The notes under the pieces are model-generated. The model did no database searches. It saw only the letters and a list, made by a program, of their open reading frames with translations, and was not told the origin of the DNA. A stretch of 64,000 nucleotides of DNA from Micromonospora tulbaghiae (GTDB taxonomy: Bacteria; Actinomycetota; Actinomycetes; Mycobacteriales; Micromonosporaceae). A program made the position numbers and the translations under genes. Shown here piece after piece: positions 50,869 through 62,331 of this stretch (the first letter of the stretch is position 1; each line of letters opens with the position of its first letter). The stretch is taken from positions 558,001 to 622,000 of the forward strand of contig NZ_FMCQ01000002.1 of assembly GCF_900091605.1 (NCBI RefSeq), written 5' to 3'.

Positions 50869-51906
50869 CTACTCGGCGCTCGCCGGCAGCACCCGCTCGG
50901 CGTCGGCCGGGGCACCCGCCAGCACCTTGGCCTGCTGCGGCCAGGAGGCGAGACCGGGCGCGGCACGCAGCCCGGCGGCCTTCACGGTCTGCCGCAGCGC
51001 GGCCTCGTCCAGCTCGGCGAGCTGCCGGTAGGTGCGGATCCCGGCGTCCTGGAGCGCGGCGGCCATCTTCGGCCCGATGCCCTGGATGCGCCGGAAGTCG
51101 TCCGGCGCGTCACCGGCGGCGTCCGCCGGCACGCCGTTCTCGGCCGAGGCCCGCGGCGCGGGCACCACGGCCGGCGTGGCGGCGACCGGCTCGGCCGTCG
51201 TCGCGGGCTCGGCGGTCTCGGCCGGCGCGACCTGCTCGACCTGCTCGGCCGTCTTGACCGGCTCGACGGTCTCCACCTGCTCGGCGGTCTCGACCGGCGA
51301 CGGCGCTGCCTCCGCCGTGGTCGCACCAGCAGTCGGCGTCGTTGCCGAATCCGCCGGCTCGTCGGCGGGCGTCGACTGCGCCGGGACGGCGACGGGCGCG
51401 CGCTCCGGCTCCACCGCGAAGGGCTCCGACTCGGTGACGAGCGCCGGAGACGCGACCGGCTCCTCCACATCGGTGGAGGCCGGGGTGGCGGCGGGCTCGT
51501 CCACGACGGCCGGCGTGGAGGCCGGGGTGGCGGCGGGCTCGTCCACAACGGCCGGCGTGGAGACCGTCACCGGCTCGGACTCGGCGGGGGAGGACACCGG
51601 CTCGGAGGCGGTGCTCGACGACGCCTCCGGCTCGTCGGTGGCCTGGGCGGCGGTGGCGACGGCCGGCTCGGCGGTCGCCGTCTCGGTGGGCGCGGGCTGC
51701 TCGGCCACCGTGGCGGTCGCCGGGGGCTCGTCGACCACCGCGACCGGGCGCGGCTCGTCGACGGTGGCGGTCACCGCGGGGGCGGTCTCCACCGAGGGCG
51801 TCGCCGGAGCGCCGGGCCGGCGGCGGCCGACGACGAACCAGCCGGCAGCGAATCCGATGAGCAGGGCCAGTATCACGAACAGCCACTGCCCGAAGCTCGA
51901 CGGCAT
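50869..51906 (-). CDS. membrane-anchored protein with helix-hairpin-helix domain
   Basis: A protein of 345 residues. A single N-terminal helix (WLFVILALLIGFAAGWFVVG, residues 8-27) anchors it. Residues 35-255 are a Val/Glu/Ala/Pro/Thr-rich linker with the exact tandem repeat STPAVVDEPAATPA. The C-terminal 80 residues carry DDFRRIQGIGPKMAAALQDAGIRTYRQLAEL, a helix-hairpin-helix motif like that of ribosomal L21-associated and DNA polymerase proteins, which binds DNA or proteins. AAGGAGG sits seven bases before ATG 51906. The function is unknown; tethering of nucleic acid is possible. Confidence 0.82.
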   Translation of the reverse strand: MPSSFGQWLFVILALLIGFAAGWFVVGRRRPGAPATPSVETAPAVTATVDEPRPVAVVDEPPATATVAEQPAPTETATAEPAVATAAQATDEPEASSSTASEPVSSPAESEPVTVSTPAVVDEPAATPASTPAVVDEPAATPASTDVEEPVASPALVTESEPFAVEPERAPVAVPAQSTPADEPADSATTPTAGATTAEAAPSPVETAEQVETVEPVKTAEQVEQVAPAETAEPATTAEPVAATPAVVPAPRASAENGVPADAAGDAPDDFRRIQGIGPKMAAALQDAGIRTYRQLAELDEAALRQTVKAAGLRAAPGLASWPQQAKVLAGAPADAERVLPASAE

Positions 51907-52157
51907 GGCCAACCTCCTTCTATGTACGTGCACGACGGTGGCGAAAGACTCGGGGCAGCTTCGCACACCCGCGCGGCGCACGACAGGCAGCCCGGGGCCG
52001 GGCCACGACGGTGGGACCGGCGGTGTCGGCCGGTGCCCGGAGGATGACCGAGCGTGTGCCGGAAGGCGGGTCGAGCGGCTTCGGAGAGCAGGGAGACGCC
52101 CCGGAACCTGGGTGCCGTGCGTGGTTCCGGGGCGCCCCGTCCGTCGCCCGTGGCCGG

Positions 52158-52505
52158 TCAGTGGATCCGGTCGGGCGCAGGCGCGTCGGCGGCGTCCCAG
52201 CTGTAGAAGCAGCCGGCCACCGCGTCGCGGGGGGAGTGCCAGGTCGGCAGGTACGGGGAGGTGTGCGCGGAGAGCCGCTTGTTCACCTGCTCGTAGAGCG
52301 GGTTGTCGCGCAGCTCCGCGGTCAGCCCGGGGGCGACGTCGACGGTCTCCATCAGATGGACGCACAGGTCGTGCAGGTAGTACAGCGACCGGTGCCGGAC
52401 GCCGGTGAGGTGGGGAAGCTCGGTGGCGTCGGCCTCGGCGAAGATCTGCGCCACCCTTCCCTGTGCGCCCGGCACGATCCGGCTGACCACCAACAGTCGA
52501 CTCAT
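52158..52505 (-). CDS. TcmI-family aromatic polyketide cyclase
   Basis: A protein of 115 residues. [47 protein letters not shown] and SPYLPTWHSPRDAVAGCFY are the dimeric alpha/beta barrel cyclase signatures (Cyclase_polyket). It should set the ring closure of an aromatic polyketide. It is clearly paralogous to the cyclase at 53819. It is leftward and lies downstream of the SARP regulator gene, separated by 62 bases, so the two are probably co-transcribed. Confidence 0.92.
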   Translation of the reverse strand: MSRLLVVSRIVPGAQGRVAQIFAEADATELPHLTGVRHRSLYYLHDLCVHLMETVDVAPGLTAELRDNPLYEQVNKRLSAHTSPYLPTWHSPRDAVAGCFYSWDAADAPAPDRIH

Positions 52506-52567
52506 CGTGACCCCTCTCGCCGCCGCGGTGCTGGCCTCACGGTGCCGGTCGCGCTGTCACCTCGCCG

Positions 52568-53389
52568 TCACCGCGTACCCCGGGGCATTGATGGTGGTGG
52601 CGGCGCGGTGGGGGCGCGCGGCGCCGGTTTGGCGGTCCGGTCCGTGCGGCGCGGCGGCGGTTCCGGGCGGCTGGCCCGGCGGATCGGCGCGAGCGTGTCG
52701 TCGAGCAGCGCGGTCATCGCCGGGGACGGTTCCAGGCGCAGCTCGCGCAGGAGCAGGTCGCGGTAGACGTAGAAGGAGTGGACCGCCTCGAACGCGTTGC
52801 CCTCGGCCAGGTGGATGCGGACCACCAAGCGGTGCGGGGTCTCCCGCAGCGGCTCGGCGGCCATCGCCTCCAGGGCCGCCTCAAGCGCCTCGCCGTGCCG
52901 GCCGGCGGTGAGGTGGTTGCCGGCGAGTTCCTCGAGCATGTGCAGGCGCAGCTGGCGCAGCCGTTCGCGTTCCAGCAGTACCCAGTCGTCGTACCAGCCG
53001 GGGAGCAGGTCGTGGCGTCCGGCGCCGGCGGCGCCGCGCGGGACGGCGCCCTCGCGGACCAGCGCCGCGGTCTCCACCAGGTCGTCCACGTCGAGGCGGA
53101 CGGTGGGTCCGAGGCGGACGGTGTCGCCGTCGGTGCGCAGCGGGCAGCACGGATCCTGCCGCAGCCGCCACAGCGCGGTCCGCAGCGACGACAGCGCCCG
53201 CTCCTCCGGCGTCTCGGGCCACAACAGCCCGGCGAGGTGGCTGCGGGTCGCGGCCGGGCGCAGGCCGATCAGTGCGATGACGCGCTGCAGACCCCGGGGT
53301 ACGACCACGGGAGTGTCGTCGTGCAGCAGCTGGAAGCCGCCGAGCAGGTGCAGTGACACCCGTGGGGCGGGTTCGCCCGCCGTCGGCAT
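52568..53389 (-). CDS. SARP-family regulator
   Basis: A protein of 273 residues. An OmpR-type winged helix (VSLHLLGGFQLLHDDTPVVVPRGLQRVIALIGLRP, GLLWPETPEERALSSLRTALWRLRQ) is followed by the BTAD domain (LLPGWYDDWVLLERERLRQLRLHMLEELAGNHL, LRETPHRLVVRIHLAEGN). Together they define SARP activators of secondary-metabolite clusters. It ends with a Pro/Arg-rich tail. Starts at 53389 and 53407 are both possible. It probably activates the polyketide genes on either side and may autoregulate from 53538-53567. Confidence 0.92.
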   Translation of the reverse strand: MPTAGEPAPRVSLHLLGGFQLLHDDTPVVVPRGLQRVIALIGLRPAATRSHLAGLLWPETPEERALSSLRTALWRLRQDPCCPLRTDGDTVRLGPTVRLDVDDLVETAALVREGAVPRGAAGAGRHDLLPGWYDDWVLLERERLRQLRLHMLEELAGNHLTAGRHGEALEAALEAMAAEPLRETPHRLVVRIHLAEGNAFEAVHSFYVYRDLLLRELRLEPSPAMTALLDDTLAPIRRASRPEPPPRRTDRTAKPAPRAPTAPPPPSMPRGTR

Positions 53390-53537
53390 TCTCGATCCAC
53401 CCGCCACGGCGCACCCCCCAGCACCGGAACCCTCGTCCCGACCGTTTGCGTTGCCCGGACCGTCGCCCGCGACGCCGGTGTCGGAACGCCTCCGCCACGG
53501 TCGGGAACCTCCGCCGTGGCCGGGCTGACCGAGACGG

Positions 53538-53567
53538 AGAATATCAATCCCTGTTACTCTCAGTCAA
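53538..53567 (-). promoter_or_regulatory. predicted promoter of the SARP gene
   Basis: On the minus strand TTGACT (53567-53562) is followed after 18 bases by TATTCT (53543-53538), a plausible sigma-70-type -35/-10 pair. The region is AT-rich against its surroundings. The distance to the start is about 150 bases. This entry and the next fill the 429-base gap between 53390 and 53818, which holds no gene. Confidence 0.55.
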
Positions 53568-53661
53568 CGGTCGGTCGGCCACCTGACTGTCCGCTGCGGA
53601 CCCGTAACACGGCTGTGATCTGCGAATAAGTGTCGCCGACCCGGAAACCGGAAGGCGATCT

Positions 53662-53701
53662 TCGCATAGCTCACGCACAGCTTGCGTCAACGCAGCGTCA
53701 C
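53662..53701 (+). promoter_or_regulatory. candidate SARP binding site upstream of the polyketide operon
   Basis: Four heptamers lie at an exact 11-base spacing: TCGCATA (53662), ACGCACA (53673), GCGTCAA (53684) and GCGTCAC (53695). The first two agree at five and the last two at six of seven positions. SARP activators bind such direct repeats on one DNA face. The site is 118 bases upstream of the cyclase start at 53819 and next to the SARP gene. Call rests on spacing. Confidence 0.5.
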
Positions 53702-53818
53702 CATGTTTGTGCCGCGATGGGGCCCGGTTGACGCCCGGTAGACGCCGCCGGCGCGACCGTGTGGCGATCCGTGCGGCGCGACTGGTTCGCCGCGCACCGG
53801 GACGTGCAGGAGGCGCGA

Positions 53819-54166
53819 ATGGACCGTTCGCTCATCGTCGCCAAGGTGGTGCCGACGGCCGAGGACCGGGTGGCCGAGATCTTCGCCGAGTCCGACGCGA
53901 CCGAGCTGCCCGGCCTGGTCGGGGTCCGGCACCGCTCGCTGTACCGGCTGCACGACCTCTACGTCCATCTGCTGGAGACGGAGACACCGGCGCAGGGCGC
54001 GGTGGAGGACAACCGCGGGCATCCGGAGTTCGTCCGGATCAGCGAGCGGCTGCGGCCGTACATCTCGCCGTACCTGCCGACCTGGCGTTCGCCGCGCGAC
54101 GCGATGGCGCACTGCTTCTACCGCTACGACGCGCCGGCCCACGACATCGCCGGGCGGCCACGGTGA
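53819..54166 (+). CDS. TcmI-family aromatic polyketide cyclase
   Basis: A protein of 115 residues. [47 protein letters not shown] and [19 protein letters not shown] show a close paralogue of the cyclase at 52158; the two agree at about half of their positions. GAGG lies eight bases upstream of ATG 53819. It is the first gene of the rightward polyketide operon and overlaps the carboxylase gene as GTGA. It probably directs ring formation in the product of this cluster, perhaps a different ring from its twin. Confidence 0.93.
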   Translation: MDRSLIVAKVVPTAEDRVAEIFAESDATELPGLVGVRHRSLYRLHDLYVHLLETETPAQGAVEDNRGHPEFVRISERLRPYISPYLPTWRSPRDAMAHCFYRYDAPAHDIAGRPR

Positions 54167-55886
54167 CCACGACCGCACCGCGCGACGAGCAGCTCTGGTC
54201 GAGGTGCGACGGGTGCGCGTCGCTGCTCTACCGCAAGCGGCTGCGCCGCAACCTGGACGTCTGCCCGGAGTGCGGCTCGCACGCCCGGCTGGACGCGCCG
54301 GACCGGGTGGCGCAGCTGGCCGACCCGGAATCGTTCGTCCCGCTGCCGGACCGGGCGGTACGCGTCGACCCGATCGAGTTCGTCGACGAGTTGCCGTACC
54401 CGCACCGGCTCGGCGCGGCCCGCGCGGCGACCGGCCTGGACGAGGCGGTGCTCTGCGGCACCGCCCGGCTGGGCGGACACCCGGTCGCGCTGGCGGTGAT
54501 GGACTTCCGCTTCCTCGGCGGCAGTCTCGGCTGCGCGGTCGGTGAGCTGATCACCCGGACCGCCGAGCGGGCGCTCGCCGACGGCATCCCGCTGGTGCTG
54601 GTGACCGCGTCCGGCGGCGCGCGGATGCAGGAGGGCGCGCTGTCGCTGATGCAGATGGCCACCGTCAGCCAGGCGCTCGCCGGGATGCGGGAGGCGGGCC
54701 TGCTCACGGTCAGCGTGGTCACCGATCCCACGTACGGCGGGGTGGCCGCCTCCTTCGCGACCAACACCGACCTGGTGCTCGCCGAGAGCGGCGCCCGGCT
54801 GGGTTTCGCCGGGCCGCGGGTGATCCGCCAGGTCACCGGCGCGAAGCTGCCGGAGGGCTTCCAGACCGCGGAGTACCTGCTGCGGCACGGCCAGGTCGAC
54901 ATGGTGGTGCCCCGGCACGCGTTGCGGGGCCGGCTCGCCGCGCTGCTCGCCGCCGCCGAGGCGGGCCGACGCGCGCCGGAGACCCCGCCCGCCCCGCGCG
55001 GGCCGGCCACCGTGCCGACCGCGACCGCGCGTCCGGACCGCGACCCCTGGGAGACGGTACGCACGGCGCGGCACCCGGGCCGGCCGACCACACTGGACTA
55101 CCTGGAGACCGCGTTCGACGGGTTCGTGGAGCTGCACGGCGACCGGCTCGGCGCGGACTGCCCGGCGGTCGTCGGCGGCATCGCCCGCCTCGACGGCCGG
55201 CCGGTGATGGTGATCGGCCACCAGAAGGGACACACCACCGCCGAACTGGTGACGCGCAACTTCGGCATGGCCAGCCCGGCCGGGCACCGCAAGGCGCTGC
55301 GGCTGATGCGTCTCGCGGCACGGCTGCGGCTGCCGGTGGTGACGCTCGTGGACACGCCCGGAGCCGACCCGGGGGTGAACGCCGAGCAGCAGGGCCAGGC
55401 GGCGGCGATCGCGGAGAACATCCTCGCGCTCACCGTGCTGCCCACGCCGGTGGTGGCGGTGGTCACCGGGGAGGGCGGCAGCGGCGGCGCGCTCGCGCTC
55501 GCGGTCGCCGACCGGGTGCTCATGCTGGAACACGCCGTCTACTCGGTGATCAGCCCGGAGGGCTGCGCCGCGATCCTCTGGCCGGACAGCTCGGCCGCCC
55601 CGCAGGCGGCCCGCGCGCTGCGGCTCACCGGCGCCGACCTGTGCCGCCTCGGCGTGGTCGACGAGCTGGTGCCGGAGCCGCGCCCGGCCGCGCACGCCGA
55701 CCCGGGCGGCGCGGCCGAGCTGCTGCGCCGGGCGGTCGCGGCGAACCTCGCCCCGCTGCTCACCGTCCCTCCGGCCACCCTGGTCCGCCGCCGCCGGCAG
55801 CGGTTCCGCCGCTTCGGCGCGGCCCGCTCGGCCGCCGCCGGCCCGTCCCCGGCCGCACCCGCGGCGGGTCGGGCGGAGGTGGCGTG

Positions 55887-55887
<1 letters not shown>
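54163..55887 (+). CDS. accDA: acetyl-CoA carboxylase carboxyltransferase, AccD-AccA fusion
   Basis: A protein of 574 residues. The beta half begins with a zinc ribbon ([24 protein letters not shown], four Cys) and contains [20 protein letters not shown]. After a Pro-rich linker near residue 275 the alpha half follows ([67 protein letters not shown]). It transfers CO2 from carboxybiotin to acetyl-CoA, giving malonyl-CoA. The prokaryotic-type AccDA is unusual in actinomycetes, whose housekeeping carboxylases are AccA3/AccD-type. It is coupled with the BCCP and biotin carboxylase genes that follow. It likely feeds the PKS. Confidence 0.93.
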
Positions 55888-59041
<3,154 letters not shown>

Positions 59042-59045
<4 letters not shown>

Positions 59046-60313
59046 CCGGCCGGCGCACAGTGGTCACCGGCATCGGCGTCGTCGCACCCGGCGGCGCCAC
59101 CCGGGACCGCTTCTGGAAGACGATCACCGAGGGGCGCACCGCGACACGGCGGATCAGCTTCTTCGACCCGTCGCCGTTCCGGTCGCAGATCGCCGCCGAG
59201 TGCGACTTCGACCCGGACGCCGCCGGGATCACGCTCGCCGAACGGCAGCGCGCCGACCGGTACGTGCAGTTCGCGCTCGCCTGCTCGGCCGAGGCGCTCG
59301 CGGACAGCGGCCTCACCCTCACCGACGCGCAGCGGGAACGCGCCGGGGTGGTGCTCGGCACCGCCGTCGGCGGGACCATGGCGCTGGAGCAGGAGTACGT
59401 GCGGGTCAGCGACTCCGGCCGGCACTGGCTGGTCGACCACGCGCTCGGCGGGCCGTACCTCTACCAGGCGCTGGTGCCCAGCAGCCTGGCCGCCGACGTG
59501 GCCTGCCGGCACGGCCTGCACGGCCCGGCGCAGGTCATCTCCACCGGCTGCACCTCCGGCATCGACGCGATCGGGTACGCCCACCAGCTCGTCGCCGACG
59601 GCGAGGCCGACGTGGTGCTCGCGGGCGCCGCCGACTCGCCGATCTCCCCGGTCACCGTCGCCTCGTTCGACGCGATCGGCGCGACCAGCCCGGACAACGA
59701 CGACCCGGAGCACGCGTCCCGGCCGTTCGACGCCGACCGGCACGGGTTCGTCCTCGCCGAGGGAGCCGCGGTGCTGGTGCTGGAGGAGGCCGAGCACGCC
59801 CGCCGCCGGGGCGCGCACGTCTACTGCGAGGTCGCCGGGTACGCCAGCCGCAGCAACGGTTTCCACATGACCGGGCTGCGCCCGGACGGCGCGGAGATGG
59901 CGGTGGCGATCAGCGACGCGCTGCGGCAGGCGCGGCTCGCACCGTCGACCGTGTCGTACGTCAGCGCGCACGGGTCCGGCACCCGGCAGAACGACAGGCA
60001 CGAGACGGCCGCGTTCAAGCGGGCGCTGGGGGAGACGGCCTACCGGGTGCCGATCAGCTCGATCAAGTCGATGGTCGGCCACTCGCTCGGCGCCATCGGC
60101 TCGATCGAGATGGCCGCCTGCGCGCTCGCCATCGAGTACGGCGTGGTCCCGCCCACCGCCAACTGGACCACCCGCGACCCGGAGTGCGACCTGGACTACG
60201 TGCCGAACGAGGCCCGGGAGGTGCCGGTGGACGTGGCGCTGTCGGTGGGCAGCGGCTTCGGCGGCTTCCAGTCGGCCATGGTGTTCCGCCGGCTGGCGGT
60301 GACGCCGCTATGA
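59042..60313 (+). CDS. type II PKS ketosynthase alpha (KS-alpha)
   Basis: A protein of 423 residues. The active-site Cys170 lies in [17 protein letters not shown]. The catalytic His residues are in [11 protein letters not shown] and [16 protein letters not shown]. All are typical of aromatic PKS ketosynthases. It condenses malonyl units on the ACP with its KS-beta partner. GTG at 59042 overlaps the cupin stop. Its own stop overlaps the ATG of the mini-ORF in the repeat that separates it from KS-beta. Most KS-alpha and KS-beta genes overlap directly. Confidence 0.96.
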
Positions 60314-60372
60314 GCGCGAGGAGTGAGCCGGGTTTGCGAGCCCCGCAGTCGCGAACAAGGACGGCACCGTGA
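60310..60372 (+). repeat. 63-bp intercistronic repeat carrying a 20-codon mini-ORF, copy 2
   Basis: A second copy of the repeat at 15008-15070. ATG 60310-60312 overlaps the KS-alpha stop as ATGA. Twenty codons follow and end in TGA 60370-60372, which overlaps the GTG start of KS-beta. Three of the changes between copies are synonymous (AGG/CGG, CGA/CGG, ACA/ACG). It thus forms an unbroken stop-start-stop-start chain between two genes. Confidence 0.9.
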
Positions 60373-61616
60373 CCGCGCGGGCCGTCGTGACGGGCATCGG
60401 CGTGGTGGCGCCCAGCGGCGTCGGCGCCGAGGCGCACTGGGACACCGTGCTCACCGGCACCCGCCGCATCGGGCCGATCACGCTGTTCGACCCGCAGCGC
60501 TACCCGACCCGGGTGGCCGGGGAGGTGGCCGGCTTCGACCCGGCCGGGTCCAGCGACACCCGGCAGCGGGTGCAGACCGACAGGTGGAGCCACCTCGGCT
60601 TCGCCGCCACCAAGCTGGCGCTCGCCGACGCCGGGCTGCCCGAGGTGTCGCCCGACCCGTACAAGTGGGCGGTCACGCTCGCCAGCTCGTCGGGCGGCAA
60701 CCTGTTCGGGCAGCGGGAGCTGCAACGGCTCTGGGGCGGGCCGAGCCGCACCGTCGGGGCGTACCAGTCGATCGCCTGGTTCTACGCCGCGAGCGTGGGG
60801 CAGCTGTCGATCCGCCACCAGTTCAAGGGGCCGTCCGGGGTGACCGTGTCCGAGTCGGCCGGTGGGCTGGACAGCCTGGCGCACGCGGTACGCACCATCC
60901 GCCGGGGCACGCCGGTGGTGATCGCCGGGGCGACCGAGTGCCCGCTGAGCCCGTACGCGCTCGCCTGCCAGCTCCGCTCCGGCCTGCTCAGCGACGTGTC
61001 CGACCCGGAGCGGGCGTACCGGCCGTTCGACGTCGCGGCCAGCGGTTACGTGCCGGCCGAGGGCGGCGCGGTCTTCGTGGTGGAGGAGCTCGGCCACGCG
61101 CTGGCCCGGGGCGCCCGCGTCTACGGGGAGATCACCGGCTGGGCCGCCACCCACGACGCCGCGCCCACCGACCCGGCCACCGGCCCCGACCCGGTCCACT
61201 ACGCCCGCGCGCTGCGGCTCGCGCTGGAGCGCGCCGGGGTACGCCCGCACGACGTGGACGTGATCTGGCCGGACGCGCTCGGCGTGCCCGCGTACGACCG
61301 GGCCGAGGCGGCGGCGCTGCGCGCCGTGTTCGGCGACCGGACGCCGCCGGTGACCACCCAGAAGCCGCTGACCGGGCGGGCGCACCAGGGCGGGTCGGCG
61401 CTGGACGCGGCCACCGCGCTCCTGGCGTTCCGCCGTGGGATGCTGCCCGCCTCGGCCGGCCCGGACGAGCCGGCGCCCGGCTGCGAGCTGACGTTCCTGC
61501 GGCAGCCCCGCCCGCCGCGCAGCCGGATCGCGCTGGTCGGCGCGCGCGGCTTCGACGGCTTCAACAGCGCGCTGGTGCTGCGCGGCGCCGCGCCCCCACC
61601 GGCGGGCGAGCGCTGA
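60369..61616 (+). CDS. type II PKS chain-length factor (KS-beta)
   Basis: A protein of 415 residues, homologous to KS-alpha across its length but without the nucleophile. At the site of KS-alpha Cys170 it has Ser163, in VTVSESAGGLDSLAHAV, where most chain-length factors have Gln (EQAGGLD). IWPDALGVPAYD replaces the first His motif, as usual. It decides chain length and decarboxylates the starter in related systems. GTG at 60369 lies on the stop of the mini-ORF. It ends 18 bases from a convergent acetyltransferase gene. Confidence 0.93.
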   Translation: MTARAVVTGIGVVAPSGVGAEAHWDTVLTGTRRIGPITLFDPQRYPTRVAGEVAGFDPAGSSDTRQRVQTDRWSHLGFAATKLALADAGLPEVSPDPYKWAVTLASSSGGNLFGQRELQRLWGGPSRTVGAYQSIAWFYAASVGQLSIRHQFKGPSGVTVSESAGGLDSLAHAVRTIRRGTPVVIAGATECPLSPYALACQLRSGLLSDVSDPERAYRPFDVAASGYVPAEGGAVFVVEELGHALARGARVYGEITGWAATHDAAPTDPATGPDPVHYARALRLALERAGVRPHDVDVIWPDALGVPAYDRAEAAALRAVFGDRTPPVTTQKPLTGRAHQGGSALDAATALLAFRRGMLPASAGPDEPAPGCELTFLRQPRPPRSRIALVGARGFDGFNSALVLRGAAPPPAGER

Positions 61617-61634
61617 CCGGGCCGCCCTGCCGCG

Positions 61635-62072
61635 TCACGACGGCCGGGCCAGGTACGCGGTCTTCGCGTCGCCGGAGAACCCGCAGGCCAGGTAGAAGGC
61701 GTGGGTCGCGGGCGAGCGCGACCCGGTCATGAGCATCGCCTTGTAGCAGCCCGCGTCCCAGGCGGCCCGGAGCGTGCCGGCCATGATCTCCCTGCCCAGG
61801 CCGGTGCCGCGCCGCGACTCGTCCACCACCACGTTCTCGATGACCGCGTAGGGCGACGCGGACCGGCTCAGGTTGGGGATCACGTTGAGATACGTGGTGG
61901 CGACGACCGCGCCGTCCAGGTCGAGCACGAACAGGTGCAGCCCCTCGGTCGCCAGGATCCGCGCGAAGGCCCGCTCGTCGGAGCCGTCGCTCAGGTGTGG
62001 GTCGTCCGGGTTCAGCTGCCGGTAGAGGCGGATGACCTGCGGGAAGTCGTCGGGCCGGGCCGCACGGAACAT
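61635..62072 (-). CDS. GNAT-family N-acetyltransferase
   Basis: A protein of 145 residues with the GNAT fold. VIENVVVDESRRGTGLGREIMAGTLRAAWDAGC has the acetyl-CoA-binding RRGTGLG loop, and THAFYLACGFSGD ends the domain. It begins MFRAARPDDFPQVIRLYRQL. The substrate is unknown. It is leftward, opposite to the polyketide genes, and the gap to 62331 may hold promoters for both sides; none was convincing. Confidence 0.9.
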   Translation of the reverse strand: MFRAARPDDFPQVIRLYRQLNPDDPHLSDGSDERAFARILATEGLHLFVLDLDGAVVATTYLNVIPNLSRSASPYAVIENVVVDESRRGTGLGREIMAGTLRAAWDAGCYKAMLMTGSRSPATHAFYLACGFSGDAKTAYLARPS

Positions 62073-62331
62073 GCCGTGAGCGTAGCCGCCCCCGCCGTCC
62101 GCGCGAGGTTCCGTGCGCGCACAGCATCCGGCGGCCGGCGGACTACCTTGCCGGCGTGGCCCCGATCCTGCCTGTCCGATCGAGCCTGAGCAATCCACCC
62201 AGCCGCTGTTTTGGATCTAGCCATTTGCATCTGGCGATGCGGAAGAGGGGCGTCGTAGGGTTCCGCCATACCCCGAACGACGTACCCGCTGGGCGGATCC
62301 GCCCAGTTCCTCAGTGGAACGGTGGCTGGTC

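Noticed and set aside
53589..53601. GTCCGC-T-GCGGAC palindrome as an operator
   Set aside because: It is too short and GC-rich to stand out here, and no matching site was found nearby.
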